A stretch of DNA of 64,000 nucleotides from Paranoxybacillus sp035645275 (GTDB taxonomy: Bacteria; Bacillota; Bacilli; Bacillales; Anoxybacillaceae): positions 744,001 to 808,000 of the forward strand of contig DASQMX010000026.1 of the NCBI GenBank assembly GCA_035645275.1, given 5' to 3'. Made by a program: the position numbers and the translations under genes. This document shows positions 44,807-53,473 of this stretch, one piece after another. Under the pieces are notes generated by a model that was given only the letters and a program-made list of their open reading frames with translations, searched no databases and had not been told where the DNA came from. Numbering within the stretch: the stretch's first letter is position 1; every line of letters begins with the position of its first letter.

Positions 44807-45818
<1,012 letters not shown>

Positions 45819-45846
45819 ATTGTATCCTCTCCCTTTTCGATATTTT

Positions 45847-46365
45847 TTAAATAATAAACGCTGTTTTATTGGTAGCGGCACTTTTTTGTGAACCGCGTGT
45901 AAACGCTGTTGTTCCAGTTCTGGCGATTTCTTTGATTCCATAAGGTCTAAGCAAGTCGATGAGCGCTTCGACTTTGTCTGATTCTCCTGTAACTTGAACG
46001 ACAAGGCTTTCGCGGCTTACATCAACAATCGAAGCGCGGAATGGTTCAATCAACGTGTATACTTCATTGCGCAAAGCAGGATTGACAGCTACTTTAATCA
46101 GTGCTAATTCACGAGCAACAATGGCTTGATCGGTAATATCCGTTACTTTAAGCACGTCAATTTGTTTGTTTAACTGCTTTGTAATTTGTTCTGCAGTACG
46201 TTCATCTTCGACGTTAACAACAAAGGTCATTCGTGACACGCCTTCTATCTCTGTATGTCCAACGGTGATGCTCTCAATGTTGTAATGGCGTTTGGTAAAC
46301 AGCCCGGTAATTCGATTTAAAACACCTGGTCGATTATTAACGGTCATTGTAATAATTCGTTTCAC
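45847..46365 (-). CDS. ilvH: Acetolactate synthase regulatory small subunit
   Basis: This 172-residue subunit has an N-terminal ACT domain (RIITMTVNNRPGVLNRITGLFTKRHYNIESI) that binds valine, and a C-terminal dimer domain (VDVSRESLVVQVTGESDKVEALIDLL). Its start overlaps the ilvB stop by 4 bases. Confidence 0.96.
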   Translation of the reverse strand: MKRIITMTVNNRPGVLNRITGLFTKRHYNIESITVGHTEIEGVSRMTFVVNVEDERTAEQITKQLNKQIDVLKVTDITDQAIVARELALIKVAVNPALRNEVYTLIEPFRASIVDVSRESLVVQVTGESDKVEALIDLLRPYGIKEIARTGTTAFTRGSQKSAATNKTAFII

Positions 46366-48077
46366 AGTTTCACCCCCACCATTTCATGCAATCCCTTTCC
46401 AGGTGCGACCATTGGATATACATTTTCATCAGCTGTCACGTGAAAATCAAGCAATACCGGCTCATTTGTCGAAAACGCTTCTTTTAAAACTCGTACAGCT
46501 TCTTCTTCATTTTTCGCACGAAAACCTTTAATGTTATAAGCTTCAGCTAATTTTACAAAGTCTGGTTGATTAGGAATTAAAGAATGAGAATAACGTTTTT
46601 CGTAAAAGAGTTCTTGCCATTGACGAACCATTCCAAGAGATTGGTTATTCACAATTACCAACTTAATTGGAAGGTTGAGCTCGTGAATAACAGATAACTC
46701 TTGTAGCGTCATTTGGAATCCAGCATCGCCAACAATTGAAACAACAGTTGCTTTCGGCTCAGCTAGCTGCGCACCGATGGCAGCCGGAAGTCCGAATCCC
46801 ATTGTCCCAAGTCCCCCTGATGTGACCCAGCGATGCGGCTTTCTAAACTTGTAATATTGAGCTGCCCACATTTGATGCTGTCCAACGTCCGTTGTAACGA
46901 TGGCTTCTCCGCCTGTAAGTTCATAAATGAGTTCAATTAACTTTTGTGGCTTTATTGTGCCAGCATCGTTTTTATACATGAGCGGGTACTCTTGTTTCCA
47001 TTTTTTCAGCTGTTCATGCCATGCTGTTGTATCTCCTGGCTTCCCTTCTTGATGAATCAGCTCTTTCAACGCTTCTTTTGCATCGCCGACAACTGGAATT
47101 TGCGTCGGCACGTTTTTCCCAATCTCCGCTGGGTCAATATCGATATGAGCCACGGTTGCTTTTGGCGCAAAATATTTTAAATTTCCTGTCACTCGATCAT
47201 CAAAGCGTGCTCCGATATTGATCAATAAATCACATTCGTATAACGCCATATTCGCTGTGTATGTGCCATGCATACCAGCCATTCCTAAAAACAGTGGATG
47301 ATCTGCTGGGAATCCCCCTAAACCTAATAGTGTATGGATAACTGGGATATTCTGTTGCTCAGCATATTGTTTCAGTTCATCGGCAGCATTAGCATGAAGC
47401 ACGCCAGCACCAGCTAAAATCACCGGTTTTTTCGCTTGGCTTACCGCTTCGACTAGCTTGCGAATTTGTAAATGATTAGGGCGGATGGTTGGCTGATATC
47501 CCGGAAGCTTTACCTCTTGTTCATAATCAAATTCTGCTTCAAGCATGGTAATATCTTTAGGGATGTCAATTAATACAGGACCGGGACGACCCGTCGTAGC
47601 GATATGAAATGCCTCTTTAATTATTTTAGGTAATTCATGAATATCGCGAACTTGGTAATTGTGCTTTGTAATCGGCATTGTAATTCCAACAACATCAGCT
47701 TCCTGAAACGCGTCAGAACCAATGACATGTGAAGCAACCTGTCCTGTAAATACAACAAGCGGAATCGAATCAATCATCGCATCAGTTAATCCTGTTACGA
47801 TATTAGTAGCTCCAGGCCCTGACGTGGCAATCACGACCCCCGGCTTTCCGGAGATTCGCGCATATCCTTCTGCTGCGTGAATGGCCCCTTGTTCATGTCG
47901 GGTCAATACGTGAAATACACCTGAATCATACAACTTGTCATAAATCGGTAACACCGCGCCTCCTGGATAACCAAAAATCACCTCAACCTTTTCCGCTTTT
48001 AATGCTTCAATCAACATCGATGCTCCGCTGATTTTTGTCTTTTGCAACCTTTTTTCTTCCACTTTCATATTTGCCAT
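46362..48077 (-). CDS. ilvB: Acetolactate synthase large subunit
   Basis: This 571-residue ThDP enzyme has VIFGYPGGAVLPIYDKL with the catalytic Glu in RHEQGAIHAAEGYAR (about 60), an FAD/central domain, and the ThDP-Mg motif SIVGDAGFQMTLQELSVIHELNLPIKLVIVNN (about 440-475). ATG at 48077 is six bases after AAGGA; the ATG at 48080 is also possible. It is the first gene downstream of the T-box leader. Confidence 0.96.
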   Translation of the reverse strand: MANMKVEEKRLQKTKISGASMLIEALKAEKVEVIFGYPGGAVLPIYDKLYDSGVFHVLTRHEQGAIHAAEGYARISGKPGVVIATSGPGATNIVTGLTDAMIDSIPLVVFTGQVASHVIGSDAFQEADVVGITMPITKHNYQVRDIHELPKIIKEAFHIATTGRPGPVLIDIPKDITMLEAEFDYEQEVKLPGYQPTIRPNHLQIRKLVEAVSQAKKPVILAGAGVLHANAADELKQYAEQQNIPVIHTLLGLGGFPADHPLFLGMAGMHGTYTANMALYECDLLINIGARFDDRVTGNLKYFAPKATVAHIDIDPAEIGKNVPTQIPVVGDAKEALKELIHQEGKPGDTTAWHEQLKKWKQEYPLMYKNDAGTIKPQKLIELIYELTGGEAIVTTDVGQHQMWAAQYYKFRKPHRWVTSGGLGTMGFGLPAAIGAQLAEPKATVVSIVGDAGFQMTLQELSVIHELNLPIKLVIVNNQSLGMVRQWQELFYEKRYSHSLIPNQPDFVKLAEAYNIKGFRAKNEEEAVRVLKEAFSTNEPVLLDFHVTADENVYPMVAPGKGLHEMVGVKL

Positions 48078-48099
48078 CATCCATCCTTCCCCCTAAAAA

Positions 48100-48490
48100 G
48101 ATTAAACTAAAAAAACCTCTTCACCCCATACAGACCTTCTCCTCGAAAGTCAAAGGGGCGAAAAGGTTCACTTTCCGCGGTACCACCCTTCTTCGTGGTC
48201 ATCATGACCACCTCATGAGGGTGCTCGTATAAGTGTCTGACCTCACGCATATTCCATGATATATCGCTTATTGATCTAATGGTATGTACGATATATTGTG
48301 TTGTGGGGTTGACACTTTGCTTTTGAAACACCCTCATTTTAATAACGAGTGGAATTGTTCCACCCGGCCACCCCTACTAGTTAATAACGTTCAGGCTGGC
48401 GCTCAGAGGCGAGTTCATCAAACGGCGGCATCACCGGTTTCCAGCTTCCCCGGCTCTCTGTAGATGCCTTCCCCGCTGACTACTTATCCT
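48100..48490 (-). promoter_or_regulatory. Leucine T-box riboswitch leader of ilvBHC-leuABCD
   Basis: On the minus strand a Stem I region runs from about 48490, with AGAGAG motif and a CTC (Leu) specifier, complement of 48411-48413, followed by the T-box GGTGGTACCGCGG at about 48175-48187. A perfect hairpin (GTGGTCAT / ATGACCAC, about 48195-48210) sits just before it as Stem III. The terminator region lies at 48110-48165. The leader is longer than usual because a palindromic element occupies 48215-48337. Confidence 0.9.
48215..48337. repeat. Palindromic element, copy 3, inside the T-box leader
   Basis: Perfect outer arms ATGAGGGTG (48215-48223) and CACCCTCAT (48329-48337) enclose the conserved inner part: AGTGTCTGACCTCACGCATA opposite TTGTGGGGTTGACACTTTGC. 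It lies between the upstream stems of the leucine T-box and Stem III, so it forms an extra hairpin in the leader RNA. Confidence 0.8.
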
Positions 48491-48515
48491 CTTCAACGCT
48501 TTTGCTTTATTAAAA

Positions 48516-49421
48516 TTATCCCACATTCACATTAGAGTTAGATTGATATACTTTTACACCTTCAGAAACAACCCGTTGTCTAAATGCCTCAAGCAATCGT
48601 TTTGTATGTTCTCCTGGCACCCCATCACCAATGACACGGCCATCAGCTTTAACAACAGCGATAACTTCGGCTGCTGTCCCTGTTAAAAACACTTCGTCAG
48701 CTGTATATACGTCATGACGGGTAAATGGTTCTTCTTTGACGACATAGCCAAGTTCTTGAGCAATTTCAATAATTGCATCGCGCGTAATTCCTTCAAGGGC
48801 ACCGACATATCCAGGCGGTGTATAAAGCACGCCTTTTTTCACGATAAACACGTTATCAGCCGATCCTTCAGCGACATATCCTTGATCATTTAACATAATC
48901 GCTTCGCTGACATTCGCTAAATGGGCTTCAATTCTTACTAAAATGTTATTTAAGTAGTTAAGTGATTTAACTTTTGGACTGAGCACATCAGGGCGATTCC
49001 GCCTCGTTGGAACCGTAATCACCTCAATTCCCGTTTCATATAAATGTTTCGGGAAAATCGCTAACGGTTCAACAATGACGACAACTTGTGGTTTTTTACA
49101 TTTGTAAGGATCAAGCCCCAAATCGCCGATACCGCGAGAAACAATAACGCGAATGTAAGCATCTTGATAACCGTTTTTTTGTATTGTCTGAACGATAATG
49201 TCTGTTAATTCTTCTTGTGTGTAAGGGATATTAAGTAAAATCGATTTTGCCGATCTATAAAGTCGATCCATATGTTCTTTCAAGCGAAACACGTTTCCGC
49301 TGTAGACGCGAATTCCTTCGAACACTCCATCTCCATACAAAAATCCGTGATCATAGACAGAAATTTTTGCGTTTTCTTTCGTAACAAATTCATCGTTTAA
49401 AAAAATCCATTGTTCGTTCAC
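48516..49421 (-). CDS. ilvE: Branched-chain amino acid aminotransferase
   Basis: This 301-residue class IV PLP aminotransferase has DHGFLYGDGVFEGIRVYSGNVFRLKEH at the start, the PLP lysine in LSPKVKSLNYLNNILVRIEA (about 158) and GYVAEGSADNVFIVKKG with EGITRDAIIEIAQELGY. Start is GTG at 49421, seven bases after GAGGGG. It is upstream of ilvB but outside the T-box control, with its own promoter. Confidence 0.95.
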   Translation of the reverse strand: MNEQWIFLNDEFVTKENAKISVYDHGFLYGDGVFEGIRVYSGNVFRLKEHMDRLYRSAKSILLNIPYTQEELTDIIVQTIQKNGYQDAYIRVIVSRGIGDLGLDPYKCKKPQVVVIVEPLAIFPKHLYETGIEVITVPTRRNRPDVLSPKVKSLNYLNNILVRIEAHLANVSEAIMLNDQGYVAEGSADNVFIVKKGVLYTPPGYVGALEGITRDAIIEIAQELGYVVKEEPFTRHDVYTADEVFLTGTAAEVIAVVKADGRVIGDGVPGEHTKRLLEAFRQRVVSEGVKVYQSNSNVNVG

Positions 49422-49504
49422 TGTTATTCCCCTCTTCCCTTGCAAGTAGCACTTTTCTTAGCCGAGTTTTTATTTATCTAACTTGTTTGACTTGTTTGAA
49501 GATT

Positions 49505-49533
49505 ATCATACGACCAATCCCCGAAAGAGTCAA
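49505..49533 (-). promoter_or_regulatory. Sigma-A promoter of ilvE
   Basis: On the minus strand TTGACT (49528-49533) and TATGAT (49505-49510) are exactly 17 bases apart, about 85 bases before the ilvE start. Confidence 0.75.
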
Positions 49534-49536
49534 TAC

Positions 49537-49551
49537 TATTTTTTGAATATT
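49537..49551 (-). promoter_or_regulatory. Possible CodY box upstream of ilvE
   Basis: AATATTCAAAAAATA on the minus strand matches the CodY consensus AATTTTCWGAAAATT at 12 of 15 positions and lies directly upstream of the ilvE -35. CodY control of branched-chain amino acid genes is known in B. subtilis; in A/T-rich DNA a match of this quality can occur by chance. Confidence 0.35.
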
Positions 49552-49659
49552 TAGATTTATCAGAATGTTTGTATGCGTTTTCATTGTGATGAAATCAAGG
49601 ATTTTAAGATTTAAAAAATTTTTTTGTTCGTTATATTGATCGATTTAACATGTTCACCA

Positions 49660-49706
49660 AGAAGTCTCCCGCATCTAAGCGAAGTGTAGGTGGGAGAGGT
49701 TTATGA
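49660..49706. mobile_element. IS200/IS605-like end hairpin (remnant)
   Basis: AAGTCTCCCGCATCTAAGCG followed by AAGTGTAGGTGGGAGAGGTT forms an imperfect hairpin of the kind found at the ends of IS200/IS605 family elements. No transposase or accessory gene adjoins it, and it is unlike the two copies at 25 and 61 kb except for the GGTGGGAG arm. Confidence 0.4.
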
Positions 49707-49730
49707 AATACATTTTTCCAAGATAAATAA

Positions 49731-49767
49731 AAAACCTCTCTTTCCAAATCCAGAAAGAGAGGTTTTT
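49731..49767 (-). terminator. Terminator after tRNA-Arg
   Basis: The arms AAACCTCTCTTTC and GAAAGAGAGGTTT form a perfect 13-bp stem with a short loop. On the minus strand, T-rich sequence follows. It starts four bases after the tRNA 3' end and also shields ilvE's promoter. Confidence 0.9.
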
Positions 49768-49770
49768 ACA

Positions 49771-49844
49771 CGTCCCAGGAGAGATTCGAACTCCCGACCG
49801 ACGGCTTAGAAGGCCGCTGCTCTATCCTGCTGAGCTACTGGGAC
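49771..49844 (-). tRNA. tRNA-Arg (anticodon UCU)
   Basis: The minus strand folds into a full cloverleaf of 74 bases: acceptor GTCCCAG / CTGGGAC with discriminator G, D-arm AGCTC / GAGC, anticodon stem CGGCC...with loop TTCTAAG giving anticodon UCU, and T-arm with TTCGAAT. CCA is not encoded. It is followed directly by a terminator. It reads AGA codons. Confidence 0.95.
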
Positions 49845-49862
49845 ATAATAGTATTCAAGTGT

Positions 49863-49998
49863 GTATTCCCCGTCACGCTCTCAGTACGCTTACTCAAGTT
49901 GTGGTTCGAGCGGTACGCTGATGTATCGCTTCGTAGCTTATTCGGTCTCGTCCCACTCTCGGAAAGCTTATTCAAGAGGTGGCTCGAGTGGTACGCTG
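49863..49998. repeat. Imperfect tandem repeat upstream of tRNA-Arg
   Basis: Two related stretches, 49863-49920 and 49942-49998, offset by 78 bases, share a CGTC(A/C)C(G/A)CTCTC start, a TA(C/T)TCAAG middle and a CGAG(C/T)GGTACGCTG end. They lie just upstream, in transcription direction, of tRNA-Arg. No ORF is convincing in either strand. Confidence 0.65.
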
Positions 49999-50117
49999 TA
50001 GTTATTTCAATGATGCACATTCGAGCGTGTTCTATCCTGTCCCTTCCTCTCCTCGTTATTCGAGGATGATGGATGCATCGGGACAACTCGCAGCCAACTC
50101 ATCGATGCATCGCTCGT

Positions 50118-50134
50118 TGCTGAGCTACTGGGAC
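50118..50134 (-). pseudogene. Truncated tRNA-Arg copy (first 17 nucleotides)
   Basis: The sequence GTCCCAGTAGCTCAGCA on the minus strand is identical to the first 17 bases of the intact tRNA-Arg at 49844. The upstream flanks are also similar. The remainder of a tRNA is absent at this place, so it is a broken duplicate. Confidence 0.75.
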
Positions 50135-50212
50135 ACATTGATATTCGATTTCAAAGACAGTTATTATTATAAACAACTAATGTTATAAAGTCAACACATT
50201 ATTACATGGAGA

Positions 50213-50317
50213 GGCTGACCCGACAGCAAAGTGTCAGCCCTCCATTATAGTGCATCATTAGATGCGAACATTATATATTATGGATTTCGCGTGAGGTTAG
50301 ACACTTTTTGGTCAGCC
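50213..50317. repeat. Palindromic element, copy 4, overlapping the ysnB stop
   Basis: Perfect outer arms GGCTGACC (50213-50220) and GGTCAGCC (50310-50317) enclose inner arms AAGTGTCAGCCCTCC and GTGAGGTTAGACACTT. The stop codon of ysnB (TGA, complement of 50312-50314) lies within the right outer arm. Confidence 0.8.
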
Positions 50318-50827
50318 CAGTAGTGAAAAAGTTTGTGATAAAGATGGAATCTCGTTGCCATGAATGTCATAAAAATATACCGTCGCTTTTTCTTCATCGA
50401 TCTCAAGTATGACATATGTTTTTTCTTTTCGCATCCGCGGAAGGTAGATACTTCCAGGGTTAATAAATAAAATGCCGTTGATGTTTTCCGCTCCAGCAAT
50501 ATGGGAATGACCGAAACATACGACTTTTGCTCCGGTTTCTTGAGCACGATAATAAAGATTCATTAACGTCATCTTTACATTATAACGATGACCATGAGTG
50601 ATGAAAAAGCGAACGCCTTCAATGTCTTCCGTTCGTTCTTCCGGAAATTCCTTCGCGAAATCACAGTTGCCACGGACATACAAAAAATTTTGCAGTTCGG
50701 AACTACCATACGGCAATTCGGAATCACCGCAATGAATCAAAGCATCTACTTTCCCAGAATGGCGATTTTTTATTTCCTCAAGCTCTCTTGTTAATCCGTG
50801 ACTGTCACTAACAATTAATACTTTCAT
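50312..50827 (-). CDS. ysnB: Metallophosphoesterase YsnB (YfcE/MJ0936 family)
   Basis: This 171-residue phosphodiesterase-fold protein shows all metal-binding motifs: VSDSHG (about 7-12), IHCGDSE (about 32), VRGNCDF (Asn about 54), THGHRY and FGHSHIAG (about 104-109). The substrate is unknown; the family hydrolyses phosphodiesters with Mn or Ni. It overlaps rdgB by four bases. Its last residues and stop come from a palindromic element. Confidence 0.92.
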   Translation of the reverse strand: MKVLIVSDSHGLTRELEEIKNRHSGKVDALIHCGDSELPYGSSELQNFLYVRGNCDFAKEFPEERTEDIEGVRFFITHGHRYNVKMTLMNLYYRAQETGAKVVCFGHSHIAGAENINGILFINPGSIYLPRMRKEKTYVILEIDEEKATVYFYDIHGNEIPSLSQTFSLLG

Positions 50828-51438
50828 TTCCCCTGCTCCTTAGCCTCAAAAAGATCGTTCCATATTTTTTCTAATTTTTTTAATGCATTCGCTCGGTGGC
50901 TAATTTTATTTTTCTCTTCTTTTGAAAGTTCCGCCATCGTTTTTTGTTTTTCTGGTACATAAAAAATCGGATCGTAGCCAAAGCCATTCGTTCCTGTTGG
51001 GGCTTCGGCAATATATCCTTCACATGTTCCTTCGACTACAACGGTACGCTGATGCGGAATGGCAACTGCCAAAGCACAATGAAAGCGAGCTGTTCGTTTT
51101 TCAAAAGGAACCCCTTTTAATTCCTCAAGTACTTTAGCTATATTATCCTTGTCATTTTTATGCTCACCAGCATAACGGGCAGAGTAGACACCTGGTTTGC
51201 CGTCCAATGCATCAACCACCAATCCGGAATCATCGGCAATCACCACTTTATTCAAATAGTTGGCGATTGCTTCCGCTTTTAAAATCGCATTTTCGGCAAA
51301 TGTTTCCCCTGTTTCTTCAACATCAGGAGCGTTCTCAAAGTCTAAAAGCGATTTTACTTCTACCTCTTTTTCAGCAAATAGCGTTTGAAATTCTTTTACT
51401 TTTCCTGCATTTTTCGTAGCGATAATAACTTCTTTCAC
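50824..51438 (-). CDS. rdgB: dITP/XTP pyrophosphatase (RdgB/HAM1 family)
   Basis: This 204-residue enzyme removes non-canonical purine triphosphates. It has IIATKNAGKVKEFQTLF at the start, EETGETFAENAILKAEA, VIADDSGLVVDALDGKPGVYSARYAGE, and GTNGFGYDPIFYVPE. It overlaps rph by 4 bases and ysnB by 4 bases, giving the rph-rdgB-ysnB transcript known in B. subtilis (rph-ysnA-ysnB). Confidence 0.96.
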   Translation of the reverse strand: MKEVIIATKNAGKVKEFQTLFAEKEVEVKSLLDFENAPDVEETGETFAENAILKAEAIANYLNKVVIADDSGLVVDALDGKPGVYSARYAGEHKNDKDNIAKVLEELKGVPFEKRTARFHCALAVAIPHQRTVVVEGTCEGYIAEAPTGTNGFGYDPIFYVPEKQKTMAELSKEEKNKISHRANALKKLEKIWNDLFEAKEQGK

Positions 51439-52196
51439 TGTTCCTCCACTCTTTCCGAACGTGTTATTTTCTCGACTAGATCTCCTAGCACTTGTTTTTG
51501 AATCTCGATCAGTTCACGAATTCCTGCTTCTGCTGTTTCCAATAATTCGTTTAATTGTTCGCGGGAAAAGGTTGCTTCCTCTCCTGTTCCTTGAATTTCG
51601 ACAAAATTTCCTGCTCCTGTCATCACAACATTCATGTCTACCTCTGCTTTAGAGTCTTCAGCATAATTTAAATCTAAAATGACCCCGTGTTCTGGATCAA
51701 TGCCAACTGAAGTTGCGGCAAGAAAATCGGTAATCGGCAATTCCGCGAGTTTTTCTTCCTCTACGAGCTTAGCTAATGCTAACACCATTGCCACAAAAGC
51801 TCCTGTAATCGACGCCGTGCGTGTTCCGCCATCTGCCTGAATGACGTCACAGTCAATCCAGATTGTTTTTTCGCCAAGCTTTTGTAAATCAACAACAGAA
51901 CGTAAAGCACGTCCGATGAGACGCTGAATTTCCATCGTCCGTCCGGAAACTTTTCCTTTGCTTGATTCACGCGGATTGCGTTGCTCTGTTGCCCGAGGCA
52001 GCATCGCATATTCAGCAGTAATCCATCCCTTTCCTTCGCCGCGCATAAATGGCGGGACTTTATCATCAATGCTAGCTGTGCAAATGACTTTCGTATCTCC
52101 TATAGAAATAAGAACAGAACCTTCTGCATGTTTTATGTAATGCGTTTCAATATGTACTGGTCGCAACTGACGTTTTTCTCTTCCATCTACTCTCAT
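51435..52196 (-). CDS. rph: Ribonuclease PH
   Basis: This 253-residue phosphorolytic 3'-5' exoribonuclease trims tRNA precursors. It begins [20 protein letters not shown] and contains [39 protein letters not shown] (the phosphate-binding GGTRTA motif) and [22 protein letters not shown]. Length is typical. Confidence 0.97.
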   Translation of the reverse strand: [253 protein letters not shown]

Positions 52197-52228
52197 TAAA
52201 AAGCAAACCTCCTTAGCGCTCTGAATAA

Positions 52229-52263
52229 ACAGAAAGAGGCGGCTTCGCTGCCTACCTCTTATT
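52229..52263 (-). terminator. Hairpin between gerM and rph
   Basis: On the minus strand GAGGTAGGC and GCCGCCTC form a stem with an AGCGAA loop and one bulged base, followed by TTTCTGTTT. It lies in the gap after gerM and is a modest terminator or attenuator before rph. Confidence 0.55.
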
Positions 52264-52294
52264 GCTCTTTATATAGTATAGCAAAAAAAGTTTT

Positions 52295-53377
52295 TTAAAA
52301 ACTACCTGTGTTCACATTTTCCGGCCTTGTTACTGGCTCAGCTAACGATTTTCCATCTTCTTTTACAAGATTCGCTTTTCCATTTACCGTAATCGCTACA
52401 CTTTCAATTCCTTCTTGTTCTGTTAATGAGAGAACAAGTGAATTTAGGACATGCTCAGAAATAACATTTTTCTCTTTGCTTCCGTAAATGCCTTCATTAA
52501 AGTTCAATGTCACTTTTCCATTTTCATATTTCGGTTGATCTAATAACTTCACGTCTGCTTGAAAATCACTTAACAGCCCGCTTGTATAGCTAGGTCCTTT
52601 AATTAATTCATTGACGATAGCGACAACGCGATCTTCTTCTTTATTAGAAACCCGGCGTGTAACAGGAACATAGTAAGGTTCCCCTTGTTCTTGAGCTAAA
52701 AAATACACGGTTACAGGGTGTGTATTTGTAATATCTACAACACCGCTTGTATCGATATTAATGCCATCCTCTCGGCTTACTCCGTCTTGAATCGGCGTTC
52801 CGTTGACTGGCATTACCGGTTGGTCATGGCCATTAATGCGAATTTTTACTTTTTTGACCTTATCAAATTGTGTCAATGTCCATGTAATCGCTTGTAAAAT
52901 TCTCTTTTCATCTTCCTTCCTATAATTTGAAAACTCCGGAGAAAAGTCAGCAATGATTGTTCCGTCTTTTTCAAGTTTTACTCCGAGCACGCGCGTATCT
53001 ACAGGTAGCACAGCACGGAAGCCGTTTGGCAATATTTCTGATACTGGTCCACCTTCTACTAAATATTCTAAAGCTTGTTTTGCTACAGCGTCCGTTTTTG
53101 GCAATTCAAGTGTTTGTGGCACAACAAAACCGTTTTTATCAATTAAATACAGCTCTCTCTTTACTGTTTCTGTTGCTTTTTGCTCCTCTTTTGCACTCGT
53201 TTGCTTTTCCCCTTCTTTGTTAGATTGTATGGTTTCTCCGTCTTTTAAGTAAGTAACGTCTTGTGGCGGGTCGATTTCTTTGACTGCCTCGTCTTTTCCG
53301 AAAAGACCGCAACCGCTAAGTAACATCGTTAAGACAATGACTGAAGCAGCAAACTTGCACGCACGACGATTTAACAT
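52295..53377 (-). CDS. gerM: Sporulation/germination lipoprotein GerM
   Basis: This 360-residue protein has a lipoprotein signal with lipobox LLSGC (Cys about 23), then two GerMN domains (about 75-210 and 215-345; FRAVLPVDTRVLGVKLEKDG and DVKLLDQPKYENGKVTLNF). In B. subtilis GerM links mother cell and forespore membranes, helps SpoIIIAG ring assembly, and is expressed by sigma-E. The order gerM-rph is the same. Confidence 0.93.
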   Translation of the reverse strand: MLNRRACKFAASVIVLTMLLSGCGLFGKDEAVKEIDPPQDVTYLKDGETIQSNKEGEKQTSAKEEQKATETVKRELYLIDKNGFVVPQTLELPKTDAVAKQALEYLVEGGPVSEILPNGFRAVLPVDTRVLGVKLEKDGTIIADFSPEFSNYRKEDEKRILQAITWTLTQFDKVKKVKIRINGHDQPVMPVNGTPIQDGVSREDGINIDTSGVVDITNTHPVTVYFLAQEQGEPYYVPVTRRVSNKEEDRVVAIVNELIKGPSYTSGLLSDFQADVKLLDQPKYENGKVTLNFNEGIYGSKEKNVISEHVLNSLVLSLTEQEGIESVAITVNGKANLVKEDGKSLAEPVTRPENVNTGSF

Positions 53378-53441
53378 ACTTTTCCCTCCAATTGACAGTT
53401 TGTACTACTATGTATACGAGCCTTAAAAAAAATTAGAACAT

Positions 53442-53473
53442 AAAAAAACTCCTTCGACTTTAAGCCGAAGGAG
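53442..53473 (-). terminator. Terminator overlapping the end of murI
   Basis: The arms CTCCTTCG and CGAAGGAG (8 bp) contain the last codons and stop of murI, followed on the minus strand by seven Ts. Confidence 0.9.

Noticed and set aside
48107..48337. 76-residue minus-strand ORF upstream of ilvB
   Set aside because: It lies wholly within the T-box leader and repeat element and has no ribosome site or family resemblance.
49835..50188. Small ORFs in both strands around the tRNA-Arg repeats
   Set aside because: Composition is repeat-driven, no ribosome sites are seen and frames cross the truncated tRNA copy.
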